A stretch of DNA of 64,000 nucleotides from Bradyrhizobium centrolobii (GCF_001641635.1 NZ_LUUB01000034.1:1-64000); one strand, 5' to 3'; counted from the first letter of the stretch, positions 1 through 9,634 are shown. The notes: generated by a model from the letters alone, not told the origin. Program-made: numbers and translations.

Positions 1-958
1 GCCAGGTCGGAGGTGTTCTGGCCGGCTGCCACCGTGTAGCTGAAAGTCAGGGCGCTGGTGCCCGAGCCGCCGGTATAGGTTGCCGTGCCGCCGTTGTTCA
101 GTGCCAGCGTCGGCGTGCCGCCGGCCACCGTCACTGCCTCACTCAGGTTCACCGTCAGCGTCACCACGCTGCCGACACCAATGGTGCCGTTCCCCGAGGT
201 GATCCCGGTGCCCGAGGCCGCCACCGACGATACCGTCGGCGCCGTGGTGTCGATCTGCAGCGTGCCGGACGGGTTGGTCACCGCGCCGGCCAGGTTGGCG
301 GCATTACCGGCACTGTCCTTCACCGTCGCCGCGTTCAGGTTGACCGCCGTGACCGCCAGGTCGGAGGTGTTCTGGCCGGCCGCCACCGTGTAGCTGAAGA
401 TCAGGGCATTGGTGCCCGAGCCGCCGGTATAGGTCGCTGTGCCGCCGTCGTTCAGCGTCAGCGTCGGCGTGCCGCCAGCCACCGTCACCGCAGAACTCAG
501 GTTCACCGTCAGCGTCACCACGTCGCCGGCATTCAGATTGCCATTCCCCGAGGTGATCCCGCTGCCCGAGGCCGCCACCGACGATACCGTCGGCGTCGTG
601 GTGTCGATCTGCAACGTCCCAGAGGGGTTGGTCACCACGCCGGCCAGGTTGGCAGCGTTGCCGGCGCTGTCCTTCACCGTCGCCGCGTTCAGGTTGACCG
701 CCGTCACCGCCAGGTCGGAGGTGTTCTGGCCGGCTGCCACCGTGTAGCTGAAAGTCAGGGCGCTGGTGCCCGAGCCGCCCGCATAGGTCGCCGTACCGCC
801 GTCGTTCAGCGTGAGCGTCGGCGTGCCGCCGGCCACCGTCACCGCCTCGCTCAGGTTCACCGTCAGCGTCACCACGCTACCGACACCAATGGTGCCGTTC
901 CCCGAGGTAATCCCGGTGCCCGAGGCCGCCACCGACGATACTGTCGGCGCGGTCGTAT
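1..958. repeat. Tandem 354-bp repeats (about 2.7 copies in window)
   Basis: Units start at 1, 355 and 709 with the same opening GCCAGGTCGGAGGTGTTCTG. The third is cut short by divergence near 958. The period is 118 codons, so copies can be gained or lost in frame. Copies 1 and 3 are identical over their first 69 bases and more alike than either is to copy 2, which differs most near 520-545. The array continues beyond base 1. A more divergent relative of the unit lies at about 1560-1870. Confidence 0.9.
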
Positions 959-3167
959 CGACGGGGGACGTAACCGTTCCGACAGTAATCGAATCCGGCA
1001 CGGAACCAGCGCTGGTACCCGTCGCATTCGTTACCTTGGCGGAGAAATTATGGACACCGTTCGGCAAGGCAGTTGTCGTAAACGACCATGTGTTGTCGCT
1101 ATTTATCGTGGCCGTACCGATTTGCGTCGTGCCGTCGAAAATGGTGACTTTGGTGATCGAGTAGCCAGCCGTCACTGAGCCATAGAGAGTAACAACGTTT
1201 CCGACCAAGGCGTTGCCCGTAATGGCCGGAGAAGGAGGCAGGTTTGAATTGTTTCCGAACCCAACTCCATTTTCGCTGCCAATCGCGCTGATATCTCCGA
1301 GCGAATTAACGTCGTAAGCCTGGATGCTATTCCAAGTATTGCCGGCGAATGTGGGGGTGGTAAAGGACCAGTGACCGGTGCTGTCGACCGGCGCGTTTCC
1401 CAAGACGGTGCCGTAGGGCGTCGAAAAATAAACGGTCGTATTTGCGCCCGCCGTCCCCGTGAATGTAAAGGTCCCGTTGCCATTGTCCACGGGGTCCCCG
1501 AAAACCGGCGTCTTGACCGGCTGCGTGTCGATAATGACCCCGGGAAATTGGACGGCCGCACCGGTCAGAATCGCCGCGTTTCCGCTGCTATCCGTGATCG
1601 ATGCGCCGTTCGGCAGGTTAGCGCCGCTGATCGCAAGTCCCTTAGCGATGCTGTCGTTCGCTCCAACAGTGTACGTGAAGGTCAGGGAATTGGTGCCGGA
1701 TCCGCCGCTATAGACCGCCGTGCCACCATCATTCAGCGTCAACGTCGGAGTTCCCGTCACCGATACCGCCGAGCTCATCTTCAGCGTGAACGTGATGGCG
1801 CTTCCGGTCACGGTCTCCCCGGTTGGAGCGGATGTTGTGACCTTCGTGATAATCGGACCCGTAAACGCGGCGATCGTCGCACTTGCCGCGGTGGATGCCG
1901 CTCCAACATTCCCGGCACCGTCGGTTGCGGTTGCGGTAAGGCTATGACCGCCCACCGACAGCGCATTGGTTTCATAAAACCATGAGCCGCTGGATGATGT
2001 AGTCACCGTACCAAGCTTGGTTGTGCCATCATAAATCGAGATGATGCTGTTCGCCTGAGCCGTGCCATTCAGCATGACCTGATTGCCGTTCACCACGTTT
2101 CCGAGGATGAGCGGCGCACCGGGCTTCGACGTGATGACCGTGTTCGCGTAGTCTACTGTGATGGTCTGATTGCTGGACCAGCCCTCGTAAACCCCCTCTT
2201 TCCAATAGACGCCGCCGCCATATCCGATCGCACCGTGATAGTCGACGACCTGCTGACCGTTGATCCAGACCTCCAGGAATCCGCTCGAATTGTTCTGGAA
2301 GTTGACTTCGACATGGACGTCAATGGGTTGACCGCGAACGATCGGCGTCTGAGAAACCCACAGATAGCCGTTCAGGGGATCGCCCGGCAGTGTCGCAGCG
2401 GTCCACTGGGTTTGGCCAGGAAGGGCATAGAATGCCTGGATGGCAAGATAGTCGCCCTCGCCATATCCATTCGCGCCCGTCAGGTGGAACGCGAACGGCG
2501 GACTGCCACCTTGTATTGATTGGTACGTCGGATCATTGTCGTCCCCGTGGAACTGCCCGAGAATTTGCCAAGCCAGGTTATTGCTCGTGTCATTGAACCC
2601 CGGCTGAACCGTAAATTGATAGGATAGATCTATCGTCGAAGTCGCGGAAAAGACCGTGCCACCGCTGATTTCGCTACGATGACTGTCATTGTCCGCCCAG
2701 ACATCGTTGGGGCGCACCTCAAATCGAAGCGTGTGGCTGTCGAGCTGTGTGATTGCCCAGGGCGCGTTGCCGTTAATGTTGGCGTTTTCGACATAATACG
2801 GCATGCCGCCGACTGAGATGGGAGCCGACCACTGGTCGGTCAGCGGCGAGAAATTGGCTATTTCTCCCGCGATCGTTTGCACCAGAGCCGAGGACGCCGC
2901 ACTCGTGACGCCGGCGACTGTTGCGGTTGCCGTGAAACTGTGAGTCCCATCCGTCAGTGAAGACGTCGCATAAGACCAGACGCCGGCGCTGTTAGCCGTT
3001 GCCGTGCCGAGCACGGTGCTGCCGTCATAGACGGTAATCGTACTGTTGGGTGTGGCCGTGCCGACCAGCGTAAGCTCATCGGAATAGCTCGCACCAGGAT
3101 CCGTGTCGAAGGCAATATTATCCGGAGAGGCCGTCAAAATGACGGGCGGATTAGTCTGCGCAACCAT
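1..3167 (-). CDS. Large secreted Ig-like repeat protein with N-terminal polysaccharide-lyase-like domain (partial, runs off left edge)
   Basis: The reverse strand is open from an ATG at 3167 to base 1 with no stop, so at least 1055 residues are encoded and the C-terminus is missing. In order I see an Ig-like domain (about residues 8-95), a polysaccharide lyase/heparin-lyase-like domain (about 100-345, with the motifs HRSEIS and YWKEGVYEGW also found in the products at 38839 and 42630), further Ig-like domains (about 345-735, with DGTTKLGT- and FDGTTQIGT-type strands), and then about 118-residue Ig-like repeats with the TLNDGGTATY motif. No classical N-terminal signal peptide is visible, which would fit type I secretion through a C-terminal signal outside the window. 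It is probably an extracellular matrix protein or adhesin that binds or trims the polysaccharide. Lyase activity is inferred from family resemblance only. Confidence 0.85.
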   Translation of the reverse strand, partial: MVAQTNPPVILTASPDNIAFDTDPGASYSDELTLVGTATPNSTITVYDGSTVLGTATANSAGVWSYATSSLTDGTHSFTATATVAGVTSAASSALVQTIAGEIANFSPLTDQWSAPISVGGMPYYVENANINGNAPWAITQLDSHTLRFEVRPNDVWADNDSHRSEISGGTVFSATSTIDLSYQFTVQPGFNDTSNNLAWQILGQFHGDDNDPTYQSIQGGSPPFAFHLTGANGYGEGDYLAIQAFYALPGQTQWTAATLPGDPLNGYLWVSQTPIVRGQPIDVHVEVNFQNNSSGFLEVWINGQQVVDYHGAIGYGGGVYWKEGVYEGWSSNQTITVDYANTVITSKPGAPLILGNVVNGNQVMLNGTAQANSIISIYDGTTKLGTVTTSSSGSWFYETNALSVGGHSLTATATDGAGNVGAASTAASATIAAFTGPIITKVTTSAPTGETVTGSAITFTLKMSSAVSVTGTPTLTLNDGGTAVYSGGSGTNSLTFTYTVGANDSIAKGLAISGANLPNGASITDSSGNAAILTGAAVQFPGVIIDTQPVKTPVFGDPVDNGNGTFTFTGTAGANTTVYFSTPYGTVLGNAPVDSTGHWSFTTPTFAGNTWNSIQAYDVNSLGDISAIGSENGVGFGNNSNLPPSPAITGNALVGNVVTLYGSVTAGYSITKVTIFDGTTQIGTATINSDNTWSFTTTALPNGVHNFSAKVTNATGTSAGSVPDSITVGTVTSPVDTTAPTVSSVAASGTGITSGNGTIGVGSVVTLTVNLSEAVTVAGGTPTLTLNDGGTATYAGGSGTSALTFSYTVAAGQNTSDLAVTAVNLNAATVKDSAGNAANLAGVVTNPSGTLQIDTTTPTVSSVAASGSGITSGNGNLNAGDVVTLTVNLSSAVTVAGGTPTLTLNDGGTATYTGGSGTNALIFSYTVAAGQNTSDLAVTAVNLNAATVKDSAGNAANLAGAVTNPSGTLQIDTTAPTVSSVAASGTGITSGNGTIGVGSVVTLTVNLSEAVTVAGGTPTLALNNGGTATYTGGSGTSALTFSYTVAAGQNTSDL

Positions 3168-3963
3168 TTAGATAGTCCCCTTGAATGGCCAGCAACTGCG
3201 ATGATGCGATCGAAATACTGGTTCAAACTAAGGAACACCTATAAAGATCGGGCTTTTTATAATCGTAGAGTTTGAAGAAACTTTCGCGCCATTTAATTGG
3301 ACGCGCCATTTAATTTTATTAATTTGCATCCACTGAATTATTCGAGCGTTACTCGACCCAAAGCGCGCAAATGCCCCAATTTTGATTGGATTCCGCAAAC
3401 GTCGCCCCCTTTAAGTCAATCGCCCAGTGACAGCAGTTTCAATGCCCCGTGCGCACTCTACCTTGCGCCTCAACGCAACAAAATATGGTTAATTACCCAT
3501 TGAGGCATCGCTAGGAACCGGGATTGTTCAAAGTGTGACACTTTTGGGCTCATTTTCATCACAGGCCGTATCCGGTTACCCCATTATTTGCCTTGCGGTA
3601 TCGAGCAGCCTCAATTCCCCCGGGTTGGCGGGCTGCCGAGATTCGGCAATTGAATGCGGAAGTTGGCTCATTGAGAATCAACTGCCGGAGCGCCTGGGAG
3701 TAAAAGAGACTGCCACGCTCGGTTTAATCGGGTATTGGCGACCCCATTCCTTCAATCATACGCCGGCTTCGGTTAAATCGCCGGGGATGCCCCTGTGGAG
3801 CCGCAACTTGCAACTGCCTCCTCCAGGATATCGCAATCAGTTTACTTTGCCGCGTTTACGAAACATCTGCGGCGGACTCGTTTATCCCAGCGGTTCGGTC
3901 TAGATTTGGAAGCTGCTATTTCAGATCATTTGCATTGCGTTGTTTTATGAAGGTTCAGATACG
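3168..3963. other. Long AT-rich intergenic region between divergent genes
   Basis: This 796-base gap separates the divergently transcribed Ig-repeat/lyase gene and the HAD-UbiA gene, so it should hold promoters for both. The part at 3230-3330 is very AT-rich and carries a direct repeat. Forward open frames at 3297-3503 and 3535-3903 have no recognisable domain, no good ribosome binding site and unusual composition, so I do not call them genes. Confidence 0.6.
3285..3315. promoter_or_regulatory. 14-bp direct repeat, candidate operator
   Basis: CGCGCCATTTAATT occurs exactly at 3285-3298 and again at 3302-3315, a 17-base period, in an AT-rich stretch about 120-150 bases upstream of the start at 3167. 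The arrangement fits tandem binding of a regulator or part of the promoter. The function is inferred from position only. Confidence 0.45.
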
Positions 3964-5421
3964 ATGTTGACGACTGCGCCGAATCCAACCAAGGCCGCTT
4001 CCCGCATCCCCGCTAGACCTTTGGTGGTCGACCTCGACGGCACCCTGGTGAGATCAGACCTTCTCATCGAGACAGGATTTTCCGAATTTGGAAGGAACCC
4101 CCGGTCACTTCTAGGTCTCTGCACTGCTCTTCTGCAAGGCAAAGCCGCGCTAAAGCACCAACTGGCCGAGTCGGCCGCGTTCGATCCGGCGACCCTCCCC
4201 TATGACGAGGCTGTACTGGCACGAATCGAGGGCGCACGAGATGAGGGACGCCCGGTTTACCTCGCGTCCGCAAGCAACGAACGCTTGGTGAAAGCGGTCG
4301 CAGATCACCTCGGCCTCTTTTCCGGCTGGTTCGCGTCGAACCAGACGGTAAACTTGGCCGCGAACGCAAAGGCAGAACGCCTCGTTATGGAATTCGAGGA
4401 GCGCGGTTACGATTATATCGGAAACGACAGAGCAGATCTTCCGGTCTGGGCCAAGGCTGCCGAAGCGATTGCAATTCGAGCTCCCGCTTCGGTGAGACGG
4501 ATCCTTGCGCAGCGTGGTGAAGGGGTCGAGCATCTGCCGGCTGAGCGGCCGACCTTGCGCACGTGGGCGAAGTTGCTACGCGTGCACCAATACGCCAAGA
4601 ACGTCTTGATCTTCGTTCCTCTGTTTTTAGCTCACAAATTTTCGCCTGGCGTGATCACAGAGGCTTTCCTTGCTTTCGTCGCCTTCTCTCTGTGTGCGTC
4701 AAGCGTTTATGTCCTGAACGATCTTGCCGATTTGCAGGCAGATCGGCGGCATCCAACGAAGCGGAATCGTCCCCTGGCGAGCGGCGCGATTTCTCCCTCG
4801 GAAGGGGTCTTAGCCATTCCGATACTGTTGCTGTCATCCGCGCTGGTTGGAACGTTCGTGTCGCTACAGTTCTTGGCTGTCCTGCTCGGCTACTTTGCGC
4901 TGACAACGGCATACTCGTTCGTCCTCAAGCGAAAGATGCTGGTCGACGTGATTGCGTTGGCAATGCTCTATGTCGTCCGCCTCGTGGCCGGCGCAGTGGC
5001 TGTCCAGGTCACGTTTTCGGAGTGGCTCCTGGCATTCTCGATGTTTTTCTTCATGGCACTGGCGTTAATCAAGCGGTACGTCGAGCTGGCCGTACGGACC
5101 GATTCGGGCTTGCCCGAGCCGGAGAACCGCAATTACAAGCTCGCTGATCTCGATGTTGTCGCGGGCCTCGCCGCAGCCGCCGGATTCAATGCGATCACGG
5201 TCTTCGCGCTCTATATTTCGTCCGATGCGGTCCATTCGCTATATCGACGTCCAGAATTGCTTTGGCTCATTTGCCCGGTGCTGCTGTATTGGATTAGCCG
5301 AGCCCTGATGATGGCCCATCGACGGCACATGGACGACGACCCGATCGCATTCGCGCTGCGCGACAAGAACAGCATCGTGGCAGGCCTGATTGTCGGGGCA
5401 CTTCTTTTTGCCGCCATTTGA
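3964..5421 (+). CDS. HAD-UbiA fusion: polyprenyl-phosphate glycosyl(phosphoribosyl)transferase-like
   Basis: The N-terminal 200 residues form a HAD hydrolase (DLDGT motif at about residues 23-27). The rest is a polytopic UbiA prenyltransferase with the Asp-rich motif NDLADLQAD near residue 252 and a second motif around KRKMLVDVI. In this family, relatives of mycobacterial decaprenyl-phosphate phosphoribosyltransferase put ribose-5-phosphate on a polyprenyl phosphate, and a fused HAD could remove the 5-phosphate. I chose ATG 3964 over an upstream TTG at 3940 because GAAGG lies 10 bases before it. A GtrA gene follows and overlaps, which suggests a lipid-linked sugar is made and then flipped. 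The partner epimerase genes of the arabinose pathway are not in the window, so the sugar is unknown. Confidence 0.85.
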   Translation: MLTTAPNPTKAASRIPARPLVVDLDGTLVRSDLLIETGFSEFGRNPRSLLGLCTALLQGKAALKHQLAESAAFDPATLPYDEAVLARIEGARDEGRPVYLASASNERLVKAVADHLGLFSGWFASNQTVNLAANAKAERLVMEFEERGYDYIGNDRADLPVWAKAAEAIAIRAPASVRRILAQRGEGVEHLPAERPTLRTWAKLLRVHQYAKNVLIFVPLFLAHKFSPGVITEAFLAFVAFSLCASSVYVLNDLADLQADRRHPTKRNRPLASGAISPSEGVLAIPILLLSSALVGTFVSLQFLAVLLGYFALTTAYSFVLKRKMLVDVIALAMLYVVRLVAGAVAVQVTFSEWLLAFSMFFFMALALIKRYVELAVRTDSGLPEPENRNYKLADLDVVAGLAAAAGFNAITVFALYISSDAVHSLYRRPELLWLICPVLLYWISRALMMAHRRHMDDDPIAFALRDKNSIVAGLIVGALLFAAI

Positions 5422-5435
5422 CAGCATCACGAGAA

Positions 5436-5834
5436 ATGACAGTCGCTACGCGATATGTGTTGTTTGCGATCCTGTCGACGCTTGCCAACGTTGCTGTGCA
5501 GGAGCTCGTCATTCGAGCGTGGGCGTCTGGAACGGCCCTCACAGCATCGATGCTCGCTGGAACCGCAGCAGGCTTTGCGATCAAATACGTTCTGGACAAG
5601 CGCTGGATATTCGACGACCAGTACGCCTCATCCGCTACGGAGCTGAAGAAGATCCTCCTTTACGGGACTTCCGGCGTGGCTACCACCGCCTTGTTTTGGG
5701 CAACTGAACTATCATTCTGGCATATGTGGCAATCCGACGCTGCGAAGTTCGGCGGCGCAATCTTGGGCCTGGCAGCCGGCTATGCCGCGAAATACGCGCT
5801 GGACAAGATCTTCGTATTTCGAAAGCCGGAATAA
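5436..5834 (+). CDS. GtrA family membrane protein (lipid-linked sugar flippase-like)
   Basis: This small protein of about 132 residues has four predicted membrane segments. Two of them are followed by the repeated GtrA signature: FAIKYVLDKRWIF in the first half and YAAKYALDKIFVF in the second. GtrA proteins are thought to move polyprenyl-phosphate-linked sugars across the inner membrane. An in-frame TTG at 5418 overlaps the stop of the HAD-UbiA gene, so translation may start there (138 residues). I prefer ATG 5436. The tight coupling to the UbiA gene supports a shared lipid-sugar pathway, with the GT-C enzyme encoded convergently next door as a likely user. Confidence 0.85.
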   Translation: MTVATRYVLFAILSTLANVAVQELVIRAWASGTALTASMLAGTAAGFAIKYVLDKRWIFDDQYASSATELKKILLYGTSGVATTALFWATELSFWHMWQSDAAKFGGAILGLAAGYAAKYALDKIFVFRKPE

Positions 5835-5861
5835 TCCGACCCGAAGATCGTACCCTCGCGA

Positions 5862-7184
5862 TTACGTCTGCACCTTGGTTCCGAGAAGGCCATAGGCGGC
5901 CAGAATGGCGAGCAGCGGCTCCACACCGGATCGAAGATTCCACCTTACGAGGCCCGCAGCAAACCCCGACAAGAGCGTGGTCACTATCACTATCAGCACG
6001 ATCCAAATCCACGTGGGCGTCCTGCGGCCTGCGCGAAAGACCGTCACACCGGCCCTGCCAACCCCGAAAAGTAAGGTCGCGTGGATGGCCGCCCAGACCG
6101 CAAACAGCGCCACCAGCGCACCGTTCCGCCTCAGTAGTTCGGCAATAACGCCGGTCATCCCGAGTTGATCTCTCGTTTTGAGCCACGAAAAGCCGTCTGG
6201 CGTTTCACCCAAACCCAAATAGTAACCGAAGAGGTGATTGGCGCCCGGGTTCAGGACCAAATTGAACGCGTCGGTATAAAGTGTATTCAGAAGTGCCAGC
6301 GGATGAGCAGCGGCCAATTCGATGAACGGCAACAATCCAAGACGTCCCGTGGTGTCCAGCGGCAGCGACAGAATGCGATCAGCGCGAAGAGCCAAATTCG
6401 TCTGAAGATCCGCATTCGACGGACCAAGGCCGAAGTCTCCTACCAGGAGCAATCTCAACATCATCCATGAAATAGGAAAAATACCATAAGCCAGCAGAGC
6501 GGCTATCACTGAAGCCCTCCGCGCTTTCGGAATCGAGGCTGCGATGTATGCGGCCAATGCCAACGGGACGAGAAGCCCCTGAGGACGGACGGAAGATGCT
6601 AGTCCCAAGCTAGCGAAACCGAGATAAAGATATGCATAGGACGATCGGATAACCGCCAAGCAAATACAGACCGTGCCGGTCACCAGAAACGCCGCAAACC
6701 AGGTTTCGGTTACCAACAGATGTGGGTTCAACAGCCCCCCGGGCATCACGATGATGAGCGCAGCCGTCGCAGCGCCGGTCTTCACGCTACCGGATGCGCG
6801 CGCGACAAAGCGATAGACTAAGATAAGAGTGAACAACCCGAGGGCAATTTGACAGAGAATGACGAGTTGGCGACCGCCAACCGCGTACAGGGCTGCGTGC
6901 TGCAGAAAATCCCCCGGAACGCCCGAATTTAGAGCTACGCTCAAAATTGTCGACGGACCTGCCCCTAGAAGTTGATTGACATGATCGAGACGATCAATCG
7001 CTCGATCTCCTCGAATGAAGGCGGCTGGACTAGCCATGTCAAACAGGAGGAGGAAGGCGTGGATAATGATAAAAGAAAGACACAGCAGTGCCCCAATGCG
7101 AATGATCGCGCTCTCGAATTCATACGAGCCTTCATGCGCATGCGGTTGCCTGCCTGAGACAAACATGTGGGTACGTTCTGACAC
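5862..7184 (-). CDS. GT-C fold membrane glycosyltransferase (ArnT/PMT-like)
   Basis: The 440-residue protein is hydrophobic with roughly ten membrane segments. It has a first periplasmic loop rich in acidic residues (GDRAIDRLDHVNQLLG) after the first segment, and a conserved-looking TETWFAAFLV and SVRPQGLL further in, the layout of GT-C transferases that use polyprenyl-phosphate sugars on the periplasmic side. No close subfamily is recognised. The start is GTG 7184 or ATG 7166, neither with a strong ribosome binding site. It ends only 27 bases from the convergent GtrA gene, so donor synthesis, flipping and transfer may form one unit. Confidence 0.7.
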   Translation of the reverse strand: MSERTHMFVSGRQPHAHEGSYEFESAIIRIGALLCLSFIIIHAFLLLFDMASPAAFIRGDRAIDRLDHVNQLLGAGPSTILSVALNSGVPGDFLQHAALYAVGGRQLVILCQIALGLFTLILVYRFVARASGSVKTGAATAALIIVMPGGLLNPHLLVTETWFAAFLVTGTVCICLAVIRSSYAYLYLGFASLGLASSVRPQGLLVPLALAAYIAASIPKARRASVIAALLAYGIFPISWMMLRLLLVGDFGLGPSNADLQTNLALRADRILSLPLDTTGRLGLLPFIELAAAHPLALLNTLYTDAFNLVLNPGANHLFGYYLGLGETPDGFSWLKTRDQLGMTGVIAELLRRNGALVALFAVWAAIHATLLFGVGRAGVTVFRAGRRTPTWIWIVLIVIVTTLLSGFAAGLVRWNLRSGVEPLLAILAAYGLLGTKVQT

Positions 7185-7281
7185 GGTCTCAACTCAATTC
7201 CTGCTTAAACGCCTCTTCCGAGCCGATTCCATAAACGTTCAGCTGCGCTGCTTGAGGATCTGAACGGCCGCAGCAACTATC

Positions 7282-8082
7282 TTATGCCCGCTTTTGAATA
7301 AGCACGATGATATCCGTCTTGGGCCAAGCCAGAGTTTGATATGCTGACAGCACCCTGAACATCCAACGACTTTCGAAGTGATACCGCGGAGCAGAATTCA
7401 CGCCATAGGAGCAATCGAGCCATTTCGATACCGGGAAGTGCCTTCTCAGTGCGCCAAATGAATTCAACTTATAAGCGGTTGGAAATTTATCCTGCGCCTC
7501 GAACTGTGGCTTGATCCACCTCAGCGCCATACGCTGGAGCCCTTCGGGGAGCAGTCCAGCCGCGATCCCAACATAGCTCCAGCGGTGGGGCGTGCGCGCA
7601 CAGATCCAGCCACCAGGTTTCAGAACTCTAAGAAAGTCGGCGGCTAGCTGCGAGGGATCCTGAACGTGCTCGAAGACCCAATGTGCGACGATCAAATCAA
7701 TCGACTCGTCCGCCAAGGGGAGCGACTCATCAACCCGGACAACGTACTTTTCGTCTAGGAAAGGATGCTCGAGAACACCATCATCGGGGTCCACTCCTAT
7801 GACCTTCCGGACTTTGCCTTGCAGCTTGGCAAGGCGCTCCCTCAGTTCCCACTTTCCGCTCAGAAAAACCGCCCCCCGGCCCGCGCCGAAATCAAGCACG
7901 GTCATGCCCGGCTGCAGCAACGCATTTGCCCGAAGAAAGAAATCGATTTCACCATCATCCCTGATGATGCCACCGGCGACGACCTCCGGACGAACATCCG
8001 CCATGATCGACGGCTTACGACGGTGAGCACGGGCCCCCTCCTCACGCTTCTCGTCTGCCGTGGGCTCTACTACGGTGCTCAT
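7282..8082 (-). CDS. Class I SAM-dependent methyltransferase
   Basis: The 266-residue protein carries motif I as VLDFGAGRG near residue 60, an acidic strand end IGVDPDD, and the post-motif IVAHWVFEHVQDP followed by FLRVLKPGGW, the standard Methyltransf_11 arrangement. It lies between two polysaccharide membrane genes on the same strand, 97 bases upstream of the GT-C gene. The substrate is therefore probably a sugar or lipid-linked sugar, but nothing in the sequence fixes it. The first 30 residues are charged and probably disordered. Confidence 0.8.
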   Translation of the reverse strand: MSTVVEPTADEKREEGARAHRRKPSIMADVRPEVVAGGIIRDDGEIDFFLRANALLQPGMTVLDFGAGRGAVFLSGKWELRERLAKLQGKVRKVIGVDPDDGVLEHPFLDEKYVVRVDESLPLADESIDLIVAHWVFEHVQDPSQLAADFLRVLKPGGWICARTPHRWSYVGIAAGLLPEGLQRMALRWIKPQFEAQDKFPTAYKLNSFGALRRHFPVSKWLDCSYGVNSAPRYHFESRWMFRVLSAYQTLAWPKTDIIVLIQKRA

Positions 8083-8275
8083 GATAGTCGCGCCCCCAAA
8101 TGCAACGAAAAGCCGCTGCTGGAAGAGCTTTCAGGGCTTGATACACTGCCGAGACTGCTCACGGCCACACCGCAAGCCGTGTCGGCCTTCCGAAGCACGG
8201 CAATCCGTCGAATCATCACGAACTCCTTCGATGGTAAGCTACGCAAAGCTTGAGCAACGGTCCGACTGCTTGAAG

Positions 8276-9634
8276 TCAGTCAACTCGACGATATTCGACC
8301 GGTGACTTTCGAGAAAATGAAATGGACGAAATCAATTGCGTCTGCTGGATCACCAGCCCAACGGCGATCGACGTCAGCACCGTGCTCAGGCATTTCGTCA
8401 TGAAATTGCTTTCGGTGATATTAAGGATGAGGGTCACTGACCAAATCGCGAATGGGAAGATGTTAGTACGCGTCTGCTCGGCAGGATTCGCGATCACCAA
8501 ACGGATCCCACCCCACAAGATCGCAACGAACGTCCCAAAAATTAGAGGAGAGAACACGTAGCCGAACTCAAGAAATTTATCGACGTAACCGTTGTCGACA
8601 CTCCACTCCGACATTTCTGCCGCGATCCTGGCGCCGAAGCCCCCGCCAAATAAGCTGTAACCAGAGCTATAGAAATTCCGCAGAATGATCGGCCAGAACT
8701 CGGCTCGACCGGAGAGATCCGTAGACTTCCCGAGAGTCCCTACAATTAAATAATCGAGGATACCGAGTTTGAACGCAGCACCCAGGACACCGATAGCAAT
8801 CGCGAATTTGACGAACATCGGCTGGCGCAGCGGAACTGGCAGACGGGCAACGAAATACGCCATTGACAAAAAAGCGGGCGCAATCGCGGCGGCGATTATT
8901 CCAGTGGCTGATTGCGTACCCACCAAGCATGCGCCACTGCAAGCTAGAAAGAACGCCCATACTGGCGCCGGAAAGATCGAAGTTCGATAGTACAACAGAA
9001 GCCCGAGCGTCACTCCGGAAAAGTAACCGAGGCCTTGCTTGTGGCTGAACACTCCTCGCCACAAGCCTGCGTGAACGGTTTGGTACGGGTCAGTCAGTTG
9101 GTGGACGGCTGTCTCTGGAAACAAGAAGACCCACAGGATGCTCAATAGACATCCCACCGCCATGGTCCTGACAACGAATCTGATGGATTGAAAGCCCGGT
9201 AGCTGTCCGACGATGATCAAGCCGAGCAGCGCCGTCGTCATGTAGGTATTGGCGGCCTGAATTGTGCCAACGCGATTGTACGACCAGAGCGCAGACGCGA
9301 ACGCAGCTATGACCGGGACCCAGACCGGCCAAGATTGAGAGATAAGCGCTCTTGTGTGTCGGGACACAAGAATGGTCGCGAATACGAACAGCTCCGAACC
9401 AATCGTTATCATTTGAAGTAGGGGCGAGCCGACCCAGCGGCCGGTCGCATCCATGGCCAGTTGAATGGTGAACGCCGGAAAATAGAAAATAACCAAAATG
9501 CCAAGCAATAATCGTACCGGAATCGGCGCCGCTTGTGCGGCGGCCTGCATTAGACCGGGACCTTTACCAGGGCTTGACGGCGAGAATATCCGGTCGGCGA
9601 TAATGTCCATCTGACGCGTTAACAATTCAGGCAT
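8276..9634 (-). CDS. O-antigen ligase/Wzy polymerase family membrane protein
   Basis: About 452 residues with ten or more membrane segments and a large periplasmic loop carrying LSGRAEFWPIILRNF, which matches the conserved part of the Wzy_C/O-antigen ligase family. In a locus with an initiating transferase, flippases and a Wzc-like protein, polymerase (Wzy) is the likeliest role; ligase is the alternative. ATG 9634 is chosen over an in-frame TTG at 9664 because the sequence GGGAAAG sits just upstream of the ATG. It diverges from the Wzc-like gene across a 268-base control region. Confidence 0.8.
   Translation of the reverse strand: MPELLTRQMDIIADRIFSPSSPGKGPGLMQAAAQAAPIPVRLLLGILVIFYFPAFTIQLAMDATGRWVGSPLLQMITIGSELFVFATILVSRHTRALISQSWPVWVPVIAAFASALWSYNRVGTIQAANTYMTTALLGLIIVGQLPGFQSIRFVVRTMAVGCLLSILWVFLFPETAVHQLTDPYQTVHAGLWRGVFSHKQGLGYFSGVTLGLLLYYRTSIFPAPVWAFFLACSGACLVGTQSATGIIAAAIAPAFLSMAYFVARLPVPLRQPMFVKFAIAIGVLGAAFKLGILDYLIVGTLGKSTDLSGRAEFWPIILRNFYSSGYSLFGGGFGARIAAEMSEWSVDNGYVDKFLEFGYVFSPLIFGTFVAILWGGIRLVIANPAEQTRTNIFPFAIWSVTLILNITESNFMTKCLSTVLTSIAVGLVIQQTQLISSISFSRKSPVEYRRVD

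Noticed and set aside
1..958. CRISPR array
   Set aside because: The repeat period is 354 bases and wholly coding, with no short repeat-spacer structure.
85..1164. Forward frames repeated every 354 bases at the left edge
   Set aside because: They are antisense to the Ig-like repeats; the reverse strand is open throughout and gives recognisable repeat domains.
3535..3903. 122-codon forward frame in the long left intergenic region
   Set aside because: GTG start with no ribosome binding site, no domain and an unusual Pro/Ser/Leu composition.
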